A stretch of DNA of 64,000 nucleotides from Candidatus Eisenbergiella merdavium (GCA_019119595.1 DWWS01000031.1:1-64000); one strand, 5' to 3'. Numbered from the stretch's first letter, positions 8,626 through 17,776 are shown. A program made the numbers and translations. The notes: generated by a model from the letters alone, not told the origin.

Positions 8626-10341
8626 ATGAAGAAGCAGTGGTGGCACCGCACAGTTGGATATCAGATCTATCCCAAAAGTTTCCAGGACACGAACGGAGAC
8701 GGGATCGGGGATCTGCAGGGCGTGATCCGACGTCTGGATAAGATCGCGGCGCTGGGCGCGAATGTGATCTGGCTCTGCCCGGTTTTTCCGTCGCCCATGG
8801 TGGACAACGGCTACGATGTGGCCGATTATATGGATATCGATCCATGCTTCGGGAGCATGGAGGATATGAAGGAGCTGATCGCAAAGGCAGGAGAAAAGGG
8901 AATCCGCGTTCTGATGGATCTGGTGGCGAACCATTCCTCTGACCAGCACGTCTGGTTTCAGGAGGCGCTGAAGGATCCGTTCGGGGAATACGGAAAATAT
9001 TATGTGTTCCGGGAGGGAAAGGCGGGCGGCCCGCCGAACAACTGGCGTTCCATCTTTGGGGGAAGCGCCTGGGAGCCGGTACCGGGACGGGAAAACCTGT
9101 ATTATCTGCACCTGTTCACAAAGCAGCAGCCTGATCTGAACTGGGAGAATCCCCGGCTTCGGGAGGAGATCTGCCGGATCATCCGGGACTGGATGGCGCT
9201 GGGGCTTGGCGGCTTCCGGCTGGATGCGGTCAGCCATCTGAAAAAGAATTACGACTATGTAGACCTGCCTCCGGACGGGCCGGATGGGCTGTGCCTTGCT
9301 TTTGAGGAATTCAACAACGTGGAGGGGCTTTCCGATTTTCTGATGGAGATGAAGGAAAAGGCCTTCGGGCCTGCGGACGCCCTGACCATCGGGGAATATG
9401 ACGAGATGAAGCCGGAGGATGTGGAGGCTGTGATCGGAGAAAACGGCAGCTTCAGCTCCGTTTTTGACTTCAGCCATACCCATCTCAACGTGAATTTCCC
9501 GGAGTGGGAGGGCGATACGGTCCGTATGTTCAACGCTTACCGGGACCGGCTGTTTGAGGCGCAGCGGGTGGTGGCGGGCCGCGGTCTTCTGTGCAATTTC
9601 CTGGAAAATCATGATAAGGACAGGTGCATCGACCGTTTCCTGGCAAAAAAGGATCAGAACCGCTACAGCGTGCGCATGCTTCCGGTGACCAACTTTTTTT
9701 TCCCCGGCATCGTTTTTCTCTATCAGGGACAGGAGATCGGGATGCGGGATTATCCGAAAAAGAGCATGGACGAATATGTGGACGCGCCCACCCATGCGGA
9801 GTATGAGGGGCTTGTGAAAAGAGGGCTGACGCCTCAGGAGGCGCTTTGCCGGATCAATATGAACAGCAGGGAGCACAGCCGCACGCCCATGCAGTGGAAC
9901 GACGGCCCGAACGCCGGATTTACGGAAGGAAAGCCCTGGTTTGCGGTGAATCCGGGCTATGTGAGCCTGAATTATGAGGCGCAGGAAAGGGATCCCGCTT
10001 CGCTTTTGCATTTTTACCGGAAAATGGTTTCCGTGCGCAGGAGGCCCGATCTGGAGGAAACCTTTATATATGGCCGGCTTCTTCCCCGCTTTCAGGAGCG
10101 GGACGGCATTCTTGCCTATGAGCGCAGGGATGAAAAAAACAGGATCCTGGTCATTGCCAGCGCGCTGGGACAGGAGACGGCGCTTTCTCTGGAAGCGCTG
10201 GACGGAGCGGACGCTGTGCGGGTGAAGGAGATTCTTTTGAATAATTATGAAGAGCCTCCGGTTTTTGAAAAATCGTCCGCCTCGCAGAGGGAGATCCTGC
10301 TTCGGCCCTGGGAATGTCTCGTCCTGGCGCTGCAGGAATGA
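8626..10341 (+). CDS. GH13 alpha-glucosidase (oligo-1,6-glucosidase type)
   Basis: A 571-residue cytoplasmic GH13 enzyme without a signal peptide, likely releasing glucose from short alpha-glucosides such as isomalto- or malto-oligosaccharides. The family regions are clear: QIYPKSFQDTNGDGIGDLQG, DLVANHSSDQH, GFRLDAV with nucleophile D200, TIGEYDE with acid/base E257 and LENHDKDR with transition-state D330. Length fits GH13_31-type enzymes. The ATG follows AAGGAG. A second GH13 gene follows after about 50 bases, so both probably serve the same sugar pool. Exact linkage specificity cannot be read from the sequence. Confidence 0.9.
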   Translation: MKKQWWHRTVGYQIYPKSFQDTNGDGIGDLQGVIRRLDKIAALGANVIWLCPVFPSPMVDNGYDVADYMDIDPCFGSMEDMKELIAKAGEKGIRVLMDLVANHSSDQHVWFQEALKDPFGEYGKYYVFREGKAGGPPNNWRSIFGGSAWEPVPGRENLYYLHLFTKQQPDLNWENPRLREEICRIIRDWMALGLGGFRLDAVSHLKKNYDYVDLPPDGPDGLCLAFEEFNNVEGLSDFLMEMKEKAFGPADALTIGEYDEMKPEDVEAVIGENGSFSSVFDFSHTHLNVNFPEWEGDTVRMFNAYRDRLFEAQRVVAGRGLLCNFLENHDKDRCIDRFLAKKDQNRYSVRMLPVTNFFFPGIVFLYQGQEIGMRDYPKKSMDEYVDAPTHAEYEGLVKRGLTPQEALCRINMNSREHSRTPMQWNDGPNAGFTEGKPWFAVNPGYVSLNYEAQERDPASLLHFYRKMVSVRRRPDLEETFIYGRLLPRFQERDGILAYERRDEKNRILVIASALGQETALSLEALDGADAVRVKEILLNNYEEPPVFEKSSASQREILLRPWECLVLALQE

Positions 10342-10394
10342 CGGGAAGGAATATACGGCACAGATAAAAGCTTTATGATATGAGGAGAACGCTT

Positions 10395-12026
10395 ATGAGT
10401 CAGAAAAAATGGTGGCAGAACGCCGTCGTCTATCAGATCTATCCCCGCAGCTTCTGCGACAGCACGGGAAGCGGGATGGGGGATCTTCAGGGAATCATCG
10501 GGAAGCTGGATTATCTGGCGAAGCTGGGGATCGACGCCATCTGGCTTTCGCCGGTCTGCCGTTCGCCGCAGGACGACAACGGCTATGATATTTCGGACTA
10601 CCGGGACATCGATCCCCTGTTCGGAACGCTTTCCGATATGGAGGAGCTGATCGCGGAAGGGAAAAAGCGGGGAATCCGCATCATCCTGGATCTGGTGCTG
10701 AACCATTCCTCCGACGAGCATCCCTGGTTTGTGGAGGCAAAAAAGAGCAGGGAGAATCCGTATCACGATTATTATGTGTGGAAGGACGGCGTGGAGGGCG
10801 AGTATCCCAACGATATGCGCGCCTGCTTCGGCGGCCCGGCCTGGGAGTGGGTGCCGGAGCTGGGACAGTATTATTTTCACCAGTTTTCCGTGAAGCAGCC
10901 GGATCTGAACTGGGAAAACCCGAAGGTGCGTCAGGAAATTTATGATATGATCCTCTGGTGGATGGAAAAAGGAGTGGGCGGCTTCCGGCTGGATGTGATC
11001 GACCAGATCGCAAAGGAGCCGGACCGGAAGATCACCAACAACGGGCCGAGGCTGCATGAGTTTATCCGGGAGCTTTCCAGGGAAACCTTCCAGAAGGGGG
11101 ATCTGATCACCGTGGGAGAGGCGTGGGGCGCGAACACGGAAAACGCGAAGCTCTACAGCAATCCGGACGGAAGCGAGTTTTCCATGGTGTTCCAGTTTGA
11201 GCACATCGGTCTGGATCAGATTCCGGGGAAGGAAAAATGGGATCTGGCTCCGCTGGATTTTCTTAAGCTCAAGCAGGTGCTGGCAAAATGGCAGAAGGCC
11301 CTTCACGGCTGCGGCTGGAACAGCCTGTTCTGGAACAACCACGATCTGCCCCGCATCGTCTCCCGCTGGGGAAACGACGGGGAATACCGGGTGGAATCGG
11401 CCAAAATGCTGGCCGCGCTGCTGCACGGTCTGCAGGGAACGCCCTATATCTATCAGGGCGAGGAGCTTGGCATGACCAACGCGGGGATGGCGGATATCGC
11501 GGATTACCGGGATATCGAATCCGTGAACCTGCACCGGGAAAGACTGGAGGCCGGGTATGCGGAAGCGGACGTGATGGCCTCCCTCATGGCAAAGAGCAGG
11601 GACAACGCCCGCACGCCCATGCAGTGGGACGACAGCGAGAACGCGGGCTTCACCACGGGAACGCCCTGGCTGAAGGTGAATCCCAACTATCAGGAGATCA
11701 ACGCCGCCGCCCAGGTGGACGACCCGGATTCGGTGTTCAGCTTTTACCGCAGGCTGATCGCTCTGAGGAAGGAATACGCCGTTTTCGTGGACGGAGAATT
11801 TGAGCTTCTGTATGCGGAGGATCCTGACATTTTTGCCTATACCCGCACCACCCCGGAGGAGACGCTGACCGTGCTGTGCAATTTCCATGGAGGCGAGGCT
11901 GTGCTAAACGCCGGCCCCAAAGATCCGGGAGAGCTTCTGCTGTCCAATTATCAGGACGTGCAGGGAGACAGGCTCCGTCCCTATGAAGCGAGGATGTATC
12001 TGAAAAGAAGAACGGCCGGAGTATAA
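10395..12026 (+). CDS. GH13 alpha-glucosidase, second copy
   Basis: A 543-residue intracellular GH13 enzyme. The start at 10395 (MSQKKWWQ) is chosen over the in-frame ATG at 10380 because AGGAG lies between them and homologues start like this. Catalytic residues are D200 (GFRLDVID), E242 (TVGEAWG) and D317 (WNNHDLPR). It shares the N-terminal layout and HSRTPMQW/NARTPMQW region with the upstream gene, so the two are diverged paralogues or related acquisitions. The acid/base motif TVGEAWG is closer to classical oligo-1,6-glucosidase than TIGEYDE of the first copy, suggesting split specificity (inference). Confidence 0.9.
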   Translation: MSQKKWWQNAVVYQIYPRSFCDSTGSGMGDLQGIIGKLDYLAKLGIDAIWLSPVCRSPQDDNGYDISDYRDIDPLFGTLSDMEELIAEGKKRGIRIILDLVLNHSSDEHPWFVEAKKSRENPYHDYYVWKDGVEGEYPNDMRACFGGPAWEWVPELGQYYFHQFSVKQPDLNWENPKVRQEIYDMILWWMEKGVGGFRLDVIDQIAKEPDRKITNNGPRLHEFIRELSRETFQKGDLITVGEAWGANTENAKLYSNPDGSEFSMVFQFEHIGLDQIPGKEKWDLAPLDFLKLKQVLAKWQKALHGCGWNSLFWNNHDLPRIVSRWGNDGEYRVESAKMLAALLHGLQGTPYIYQGEELGMTNAGMADIADYRDIESVNLHRERLEAGYAEADVMASLMAKSRDNARTPMQWDDSENAGFTTGTPWLKVNPNYQEINAAAQVDDPDSVFSFYRRLIALRKEYAVFVDGEFELLYAEDPDIFAYTRTTPEETLTVLCNFHGGEAVLNAGPKDPGELLLSNYQDVQGDRLRPYEARMYLKRRTAGV

Positions 12027-12105
12027 GATACGGCCGGGCATGGAGGAAAGCGTGGGGCAGAGGGAGAAAACAGAGCAGAGAGAAAGAATGGCGCAGAAGG
12101 AAAAA

Positions 12106-12810
12106 ATGGAACAGAGGATTTTGCTGCTGGAGGATGACGCCGCGCTGGGAGCGGGAATCCGGATGGCGCTGCAGACGCCGCGGACGGCGGTCACCCTCTG
12201 TCATACGCTGGCGGAGGCCGGAGAGGTGCTGAAGCGGGAGGCCTTTGACCTTTTGATCCTGGATGTAAATTTGCCGGACGGAAGCGGGCTGGAGCTTCTG
12301 CGCTGTCAGAAGGAGCTGCGCCCTCAGGCTCCGGTGATCCTGCTCACGGCCAACGACCTGGAGCTGGATGAGGTGACCGGGCTGGAGGCGGGCGCGGACG
12401 ACTATATCACCAAGCCTTTTTCTCTGTCCGTCCTGCGGGCAAGGGTGGCCGTCCAGCTCAGGCGGGGCGAAAGACTGCCTCCCTCCGTTTTTGCTTCCGG
12501 CCCTTTTGTGTTTGATTTTGAGCGGATGGAGTTTCGGCGGGACGGGATGGCGGTGGAGCTTTCCAAAACCGAGCAGAAGCTGCTGCGGGTGCTGGTGGAG
12601 AACCGGGGGCATACGGTGAGCCGTTCCGCGCTGGTGGACCGGGTCTGGACGGACGGGGCGGAGTTTGTGGAGGAAAATGCCCTCTCCGTCGCGGTAAAAA
12701 GGCTGCGCGGCAAGCTGGAGGCCGTGCCGGAGAAGCCGGAATATCTGAAAACGGTTTATGGTATCGGCTATACCTGGGCGGCGGAGGCTCCGGAGCCGAA
12801 ACAGGGCTGA
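12106..12810 (+). CDS. OmpR/PhoB-family response regulator
   Basis: A 234-residue regulator starting MEQRILLLEDD. It has a receiver domain (acidic pair E9-D11 region, phosphoacceptor D53 in LILDVNLPDGSG, Lys in ITKPFS) and a C-terminal winged helix (about 135-230) with VSRSALVDRVW and YGIGYTW. In-frame ATGs at 12040 and 12088 would add a charged tail with no family counterpart, so 12106 is preferred, with AGAAGGA before it. The kinase gene follows after 21 bases and an ABC exporter comes next, so it likely controls resistance to, or export of, an antimicrobial peptide or lipid (inference). Confidence 0.88.
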   Translation: MEQRILLLEDDAALGAGIRMALQTPRTAVTLCHTLAEAGEVLKREAFDLLILDVNLPDGSGLELLRCQKELRPQAPVILLTANDLELDEVTGLEAGADDYITKPFSLSVLRARVAVQLRRGERLPPSVFASGPFVFDFERMEFRRDGMAVELSKTEQKLLRVLVENRGHTVSRSALVDRVWTDGAEFVEENALSVAVKRLRGKLEAVPEKPEYLKTVYGIGYTWAAEAPEPKQG

Positions 12811-12831
12811 AACAAGACTGAAAATGGGAAA

Positions 12832-13791
12832 ATGGGGAATGATATGGTCGGATTTATGGTCGGATATCTGATCGCGGGAACGGGCATTTTGATCGGAGCG
12901 GGGATCGCGGGCTGGAGCCGCTGGCGGACGGCGCGCCTGATGAACCGGCTGGAGCAGATGCTGGAGGAGGCTTCGGAGGGACGCTTTTCGGAGCGCACCT
13001 TTGACGAGAGCCGTCTGTCCGCGCTGGAGAGCCAGATGGCCCGTTACCTGGCCGCAGACGCGGCGGCAGCGGGGAAGCGGAAGCAGAGGGAGAAGCAGAT
13101 CAGCGCATTGATATCCGACGTTTCCCACCAGACCAGGACGCCGGTGGCCAACCTGCAGCTTTACGCGGGGCTTCTAGAGGAGCAGCCCCTGACCCCGCAG
13201 GGCCGGGACTGTGCGCGGGCCGTCCGGGTGCAGGCGGAAAAGCTTCAGAATCTGGTGGAGGCTCTGGTGAAAAGCTCCCGCCTGGAGACCGGCCTTCTTG
13301 CCCTCCATCCCCGGACCGGAAAGATCGCGCCCGTGGCGGAGCGGGCCGTGGTCCAGTATCTTCCCCGCGCCGCCCGTAAGGGCATTTCCCTCACTGCGGA
13401 AAGTCTGGAGGGAAGCGGGGTTTTTGATCCAAAATGGACGGAGGAAGCGCTCTGCAACCTGCTGGACAACGCGGTGAAGTACACCCCGCCCGGCGGAGCG
13501 GTGACCGTGGAGGTGAAGGAATATGAAATGTTCTGCGCCGTCTCGGTGACGGACACCGGCCCGGGCATACCGGAGGAGGAGCAGGCGAGGATCTTCGGCC
13601 GTTTTTATCGTTCCCCGGACGCCTGGCAGGAGGAGGGTGTGGGAATCGGCCTCTATCTGACCCGCCAGATTGCCGCGGGACAGGGCGGCTACGTGCGGGT
13701 AAAAAGCGAACCGGGAAACGGGAGCACCTTCCTGTTCTGCCTTCCGGCCGCGCCTCCCGCCGTTTTGCCGGAGCGGGAAGGCCGGGCCTGA
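12832..13791 (+). CDS. Sensor histidine kinase with short N-terminal membrane segment
   Basis: A 319-residue kinase. Residues about 6-27 form one hydrophobic segment; there is no extracellular sensor loop. The H box SDVSHQTRTPVAN has H99, the N box is NLLDNAVKYT, and G1/G2 are DTGPGIP and GVGIGLYL, so it looks catalytically complete. A kinase with almost no outside domain next to a MacB/FtsX exporter fits systems where the transporter senses the drug, but the two-helix BceS layout is not seen here. The ribosome site is weak; the ATG at 12844 is an alternative start. Confidence 0.87.
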   Translation: MGNDMVGFMVGYLIAGTGILIGAGIAGWSRWRTARLMNRLEQMLEEASEGRFSERTFDESRLSALESQMARYLAADAAAAGKRKQREKQISALISDVSHQTRTPVANLQLYAGLLEEQPLTPQGRDCARAVRVQAEKLQNLVEALVKSSRLETGLLALHPRTGKIAPVAERAVVQYLPRAARKGISLTAESLEGSGVFDPKWTEEALCNLLDNAVKYTPPGGAVTVEVKEYEMFCAVSVTDTGPGIPEEEQARIFGRFYRSPDAWQEEGVGIGLYLTRQIAAGQGGYVRVKSEPGNGSTFLFCLPAAPPAVLPEREGRA

Positions 13792-13824
13792 AGAAAAAAG
13801 CGGAGACGGCGCGTCCCTGAAAAG

Positions 13825-13863
13825 TGTCAGGACTGTCACATTTCTGACAGCACCAGGTAAGAT
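13825..13863 (+). promoter_or_regulatory. Likely response-regulator operator and promoter before the ABC exporter
   Basis: TGTCAG (13825-13830) and CTGACA (13844-13849) form an inverted repeat with 13 bases between, and a further TGTCA sits at 13834-13838, giving a 9-base direct repeat. TAAGAT at 13858-13863 is a good -10 box, but the -35 position (TGTCAC, 18 bases away) is poor and lies inside the dyad. This is what an activator-dependent promoter looks like. The OmpR-type regulator encoded just upstream is the obvious candidate (inference). Confidence 0.5.
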
Positions 13864-13990
13864 TGTTGTGTTAAAGTCTGTATTGTCAAAGGATAATATG
13901 GGCTTTTTTTATACGACAGGAAAGGTTTCACGCAGCAGGAGAGGTTCTGTGCGGCAGGAAAGGCCTTTTCCCGTCAGACGGGAGGAAAGA

Positions 13991-14716
13991 TTGGCGATTT
14001 TAGAGACAGAGGATCTGAAAAAATATTACGGCTCCGGAGAGACGCAGGTGCGGGCGCTGGACGGTGTGGATCTCTCCGTAGAAAACGGGGAGTTCGTGGC
14101 GATCGTGGGAACCTCCGGCTCGGGGAAATCCACCCTGCTTCACATGCTGGGCGGACTGGACCGGCCCACGTCCGGCAGGGTGATCGTGGACGGAAAGAAG
14201 ATTTTTTCTCTGAAGGATGAGGCGCTGACCATCTTCCGCCGCAGGAAGATCGGCTTCGTATTTCAGTCCTATAATCTGGTTCCGGTTTTGAGCGTGCATG
14301 AAAATATCATTCTGCCCGTGGAGCTGGACGGGCGGCGAGTGGATCGGGAGTACCTGCAGGAGGTGGTATCTGCGCTGGGACTGGAAAAGCGTCTGAACAG
14401 CAGGCCGAACCAGCTTTCCGGAGGTCAGCAGCAGCGCGTGGCAATCGCGCGGGCGCTGGCGGCAAAGCCCGCCATCCTGCTTGCCGACGAGCCAACCGGA
14501 AATCTGGATTCCAAAACCAGCCAGGATGTGCTCGGGCTGATGAAGGTGGCCGGGCAGAAATTCGCGCAGACCATGGTGATGATCACCCATAATGAGGAGA
14601 TCGCTCAGATGGCGGACCGGATCATCCGCATTGAGGACGGCAGGATCGTCGGAGCCGGAACGTCCCGGCGCGGAGAAAGGAAGTCCGGCTCCGATCCGGA
14701 AGGGAGGCTGTCATGA
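13991..14716 (+). CDS. ABC transporter ATP-binding protein (MacB/BceA type)
   Basis: A 241-residue ATPase. The TTG at 13991 follows GGAGGA (13981-13986) and gives the usual start of the family (LAILETEDLKKYYGSG); the ATG at 13868 would add 41 residues with no family match. Motifs are Walker A GTSGSGKST, Q-loop FVFQSYNLVP, signature LSGGQQQR and Walker B LLADEPTGNLD. The 3' end overlaps the permease gene by 4 bases. It powers the FtsX-like permease, typically to export or detoxify peptides or lipids. Confidence 0.92.
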   Translation: MAILETEDLKKYYGSGETQVRALDGVDLSVENGEFVAIVGTSGSGKSTLLHMLGGLDRPTSGRVIVDGKKIFSLKDEALTIFRRRKIGFVFQSYNLVPVLSVHENIILPVELDGRRVDREYLQEVVSALGLEKRLNSRPNQLSGGQQQRVAIARALAAKPAILLADEPTGNLDSKTSQDVLGLMKVAGQKFAQTMVMITHNEEIAQMADRIIRIEDGRIVGAGTSRRGERKSGSDPEGRLS

Positions 14717-17394
14717 AGGTCACAAATCGAAAATGCATACGCCGCCTGGGCGTGAGAGCTCTTCTGGGCGGGCGGACGCGCAATCTGGTGGCGGTGCTTG
14801 CGATCGCGCTTACCGCCATGCTGTTTACCTCGCTGTTCACCATAGCGCTGTCCATCAACGACGGGTTCCAGCAGTCCAACTTCCGCCAGGCGGGAGGCTT
14901 TTCTCACGGAGGCTTCAAATATCTGACAGAGGAGCAGTTTGAGGAGCTGAAGGAGGATCCGCTGATCCGGGAATGGGGACTGCGCCGTTTTCTGGGAATG
15001 CCGACGGAGGTTCCGTTCAACAAATCCCATGTGGAGATCGGATATTCGGATGCAAAAGAGGCGCATTGGCAGTATTGCGATCCGATAGAAGGCAGGCTCC
15101 CGGAGGAGGGGACGAACGAGGCGGCCACGGATACCCATGTGCTGGAGCTTCTTGGCATAGAGCCGCGGCTCGGGGCGGAATTTACCGTGACCTTTCAGGT
15201 GGACGGAAAGGAAACCACGCAGAGCTTCGTTCTGTGCGGCTGGTGGGAATATGATACGGCGGTTGCGGCGAACCACATTCTCGTACCGGAAAGCCGTGTG
15301 GATGAGGTGCTTGCCCAGGTGGGCGTCACCCCGCCGGGAGACAATGATAGGACGGGAAGCTGGAATCTGGACGTGATGCTGAAAAACGGCGCCTGGTCCA
15401 TCGGGGAGGATCTGGAGCAGATCCTGGAAAATCACGGCTATCAGTCGGAAAGTGTTTCTGACGACGGCACGTATGTTTCCATCGGAGTCAACTGGGGCTA
15501 TACCGGCGCGCAGTTTTCCGGACAGGCGGATCCCATGACGGTGTTTCTGATCGTGGGCGTCCTTCTTTTGATCCTACTGACAGGCTACCTGATCATTTAC
15601 AATGTATTCCAGATTTCGGCGGCCGGGGATATTCGGTTTTACGGGCTTTTGAAAACCATCGGAACCACGCCGCGGCAGCTGCGGCGCATCGTGCGCATTC
15701 AGGCGCTGACCCTGTCCCTGTGCGGCATCCCGCTGGGGCTTCTGCTGGGCTGGCTTTTGGGAGGAGCGCTCATTCCGTACATCGTGAATCAGCTGGACGG
15801 AGTGGTGTCCATGGTTTCCGTCAATCCGCTGATCTTTGCCGGTTCCGCCGCTTTTGCCCTGTTCACCGTGCTGATCTCCTGCTACCGGCCCGGCCGCATG
15901 GCGGGAAGGGTCTCTCCTGTGGAGGCAGTGCGCTATACCGAAGGAGAGTCCATCCGGAAGAGGGAAAGACGGACGGCCGAAGCCGGACAGCCGAAAAAAG
16001 GCGTATCTTTGCTTTCCATGGCATGGGCCAATCTGGGGCGGAGCCGGGGAAAAACAGTGGTGACCGTCCTGTCCCTGTCGCTTGCGGTGGTGCTGTTTAC
16101 CGTGACGGTGCTTTTCACCGGAAGCTTTGACATGGATAAATATATCTCCCATTTTACGGCAAGCGACTTTATCCTGGCGGATGCGGGGCAGTTCCAGACC
16201 GGAGGCGAGGCTTTCAATCCGGATATGGAGCTTCCTCAGGAGGCTGTGGATGCGGTTGACGCCCGGGACGGGATCGCTGACAGCGGGCGGGTTTACGGGA
16301 GAACCTCAGCCGTCTGCGAATTTGTGAGCGAGGACTACTTCCGAAGGTCGAAGGAGCTCTGGTATACGCCGGAGATGATGGACCGCCTCGTCCGGCTCAC
16401 GGAGAAAAATGAGGCCGGGCAGATCGTTGACACCGCGCAGCTTTATGGAATGGAGCCCTTTGCGCTGGATCATCTGACCGTGCTGGATGGGGATCTGTCC
16501 GGCCTCTATGAGCCCGGCGGGAACGAGATCGCCGCCGTTTACAGTGACGATGATTATGGAAATCCCATCATGGACAGCCATTGGGCCAGACTGGGGGACA
16601 GGGTGACTCTGCGGTACGTGGAGGAATATGAATACTTCAATCCGGATACGGGGCAGGTCTACGGCGCCCTGGAGGATGTGCCGGAAGGGGCCGTCTACAG
16701 CCGGCGCGCGGTGGAGTACCGGGAGGAGGAATATACGGTGGCCGCGCTGGTGGTGGTTCCGTCCGCGCTCAGCTACCGCTACTATGGAAGCGATGAATTT
16801 GTGATGAATGACCAGACCTTTATCCGGGATACGGGCACTGACAGCGTGATGTATTATGCCTTTGATATGGCGGATGAAGAGGCGGAGGCTTCCATGGAAG
16901 CTTTTCTGCAGGATTATACCGAAAATGCGGCGCCCCAGCTTGACTATGAGGGCAAAGCCACCTATGCTGCGGAATTTAACGGCCTTTTGAATATGTTCCG
17001 CATCCTGGGCGGGACGTTGAGCTTCATCGTGGCGCTGGTGGGCGTGCTGAATTTCTTCAACGCCATTCTCACCGGCATTTCGGCCAGACGCCGGGAGCTG
17101 GCGGTGCTGCAGTCCATCGGCATGACGGGAGCCCAGCAGAAGACCATGCTTGCGCTGGAGGGACTTCTCTATACCATCGGGGCTCTGGCCCTTGCCCTTC
17201 TTCTGATCCTCGCGGCAGGGCCCGCCCTTGGACGGGCGCTTACCGGCCTGTTCTGGTTTGTGACCTGGCATTTCACCCTCTGGCCGGTCCTGGCGTTCCT
17301 GCCTCCCTTTGTGATCCTGGGGATCGGGATCCCGGTCATGAGCTGCGCAGCCGCCCGGAAAAGCTCCGTGGTGGATCGGCTGCGGGTGGAATAA
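14713..17394 (+). CDS. FtsX-like ABC permease, two FtsX domains
   Basis: An 893-residue membrane protein. It has an N-terminal helix (LVAVLAIALTAMLFTSLFTI), a first extracellular region (about 55-270), three helices around residues 275-405, a fourth helix near 445-470 (TVVTVLSLSLAVVLFTVTVL), a second large outside domain (about 475-750) and three C-terminal helices. The two FtsX blocks with large outside loops are of MacB/LolC/BceB type. It overlaps the ATPase by 4 bases and completes the RR-HK-ABC set. The substrate is not readable; peptide-antibiotic resistance is the common role for such loci. Confidence 0.9.
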   Translation: MKVTNRKCIRRLGVRALLGGRTRNLVAVLAIALTAMLFTSLFTIALSINDGFQQSNFRQAGGFSHGGFKYLTEEQFEELKEDPLIREWGLRRFLGMPTEVPFNKSHVEIGYSDAKEAHWQYCDPIEGRLPEEGTNEAATDTHVLELLGIEPRLGAEFTVTFQVDGKETTQSFVLCGWWEYDTAVAANHILVPESRVDEVLAQVGVTPPGDNDRTGSWNLDVMLKNGAWSIGEDLEQILENHGYQSESVSDDGTYVSIGVNWGYTGAQFSGQADPMTVFLIVGVLLLILLTGYLIIYNVFQISAAGDIRFYGLLKTIGTTPRQLRRIVRIQALTLSLCGIPLGLLLGWLLGGALIPYIVNQLDGVVSMVSVNPLIFAGSAAFALFTVLISCYRPGRMAGRVSPVEAVRYTEGESIRKRERRTAEAGQPKKGVSLLSMAWANLGRSRGKTVVTVLSLSLAVVLFTVTVLFTGSFDMDKYISHFTASDFILADAGQFQTGGEAFNPDMELPQEAVDAVDARDGIADSGRVYGRTSAVCEFVSEDYFRRSKELWYTPEMMDRLVRLTEKNEAGQIVDTAQLYGMEPFALDHLTVLDGDLSGLYEPGGNEIAAVYSDDDYGNPIMDSHWARLGDRVTLRYVEEYEYFNPDTGQVYGALEDVPEGAVYSRRAVEYREEEYTVAALVVVPSALSYRYYGSDEFVMNDQTFIRDTGTDSVMYYAFDMADEEAEASMEAFLQDYTENAAPQLDYEGKATYAAEFNGLLNMFRILGGTLSFIVALVGVLNFFNAILTGISARRRELAVLQSIGMTGAQQKTMLALEGLLYTIGALALALLLILAAGPALGRALTGLFWFVTWHFTLWPVLAFLPPFVILGIGIPVMSCAAARKSSVVDRLRVE

Positions 17395-17476
17395 TGCGCT
17401 GCGGGCGGAAGGAAAAAGCGCTGGCGGCAGACGGAATGGCATCGGAAGGAAAGAGGCACGGAAGGAAAGAGGCCTT

Positions 17477-17505
17477 TTGACAGACCGGAAAGCCTGTGGT
17501 AAGAT
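17477..17505 (+). promoter_or_regulatory. Strong promoter before the MFS leader
   Basis: TTGACA at 17477-17482 and TAAGAT at 17500-17505, spaced by 17 bases, match sigma-A consensus closely. A transcript from here would start near 17512 and carry a 260-base leader before the MFS gene, including a small open frame and two hairpins. Confidence 0.7.
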
Positions 17506-17565
17506 AAAACGGGCAAAGGGAACAAGTGTGAAAAAAGCGCTTCGTCAGAATACAGGAGCTGCACT

Positions 17566-17670
17566 ATGTACTGGAAAAATGAAAACGTAAAATTGAAAAA
17601 AGGCGACATTTTTCATTTTTACGGGGATAGTGCGCTCTTTTTTCAGAATATTCGGAAAAATCAGAGGTAA
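17566..17670 (+). CDS. Possible 34-residue leader peptide before the MFS gene
   Basis: The frame starts with ATG at 17566, seven bases after AGGAG (17554-17558), and ends with TAA at 17668-17670. The peptide starts MYWKNENVKLKKG and is basic and aromatic, with no membrane segment. I recognise no family. It lies between a consensus promoter and the MFS gene, and its last codons form one arm of a hairpin. That is the arrangement of leader peptides that control resistance genes by ribosome stalling, but the peptide itself could equally be chance. Confidence 0.4.
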   Translation: MYWKNENVKLKKGDIFHFYGDSALFFQNIRKNQR

Positions 17671-17768
17671 ACGGACGGCATTCCTTTACCGGTTTTTCCG
17701 AAAAAACTGATATGGCTGCACGCTATCTCCTTTTTCAGGACGGTTTAAAAATACGAATGGAAAAGGAG
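17653..17768 (+). promoter_or_regulatory. Two leader hairpins, the second masking the MFS ribosome site
   Basis: Hairpin 1 pairs CGGAAAAA (17653-17660) with TTTTTCCG (17693-17700) and GGTAAA (17666-17671) with TTTACC (17685-17690), and includes the stop of the small frame. Hairpin 2 pairs CTCCTTTTTC (17727-17736) with GGAAAAGGAG (17759-17768), with one G-U pair and a 22-base loop; its right arm is the Shine-Dalgarno sequence of the MFS gene. A run of eight T follows, so it could also act as a weak terminator. The pairing is seen in the sequence; the control role is inferred. Confidence 0.5.
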
Positions 17769-17776
17769 TTTTTTTT

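Noticed and set aside
8599..10011. 470-codon minus-strand frame opposite the first GH13 gene
   Set aside because: It lies wholly opposite a gene with clear catalytic motifs, has no known motif or ribosome site and reflects third-position GC bias.
10245..11888. 547-codon minus-strand frame opposite the second GH13 gene
   Set aside because: Shadow of the GH13 gene; His/Arg/Pro-rich composition and no ribosome site.
12040..12105. N-terminal extension of the OmpR-type regulator
   Set aside because: It adds a charged stretch before the conserved start of the receiver domain, and a better-placed ATG at 12106 has an AGAAGGA ahead.
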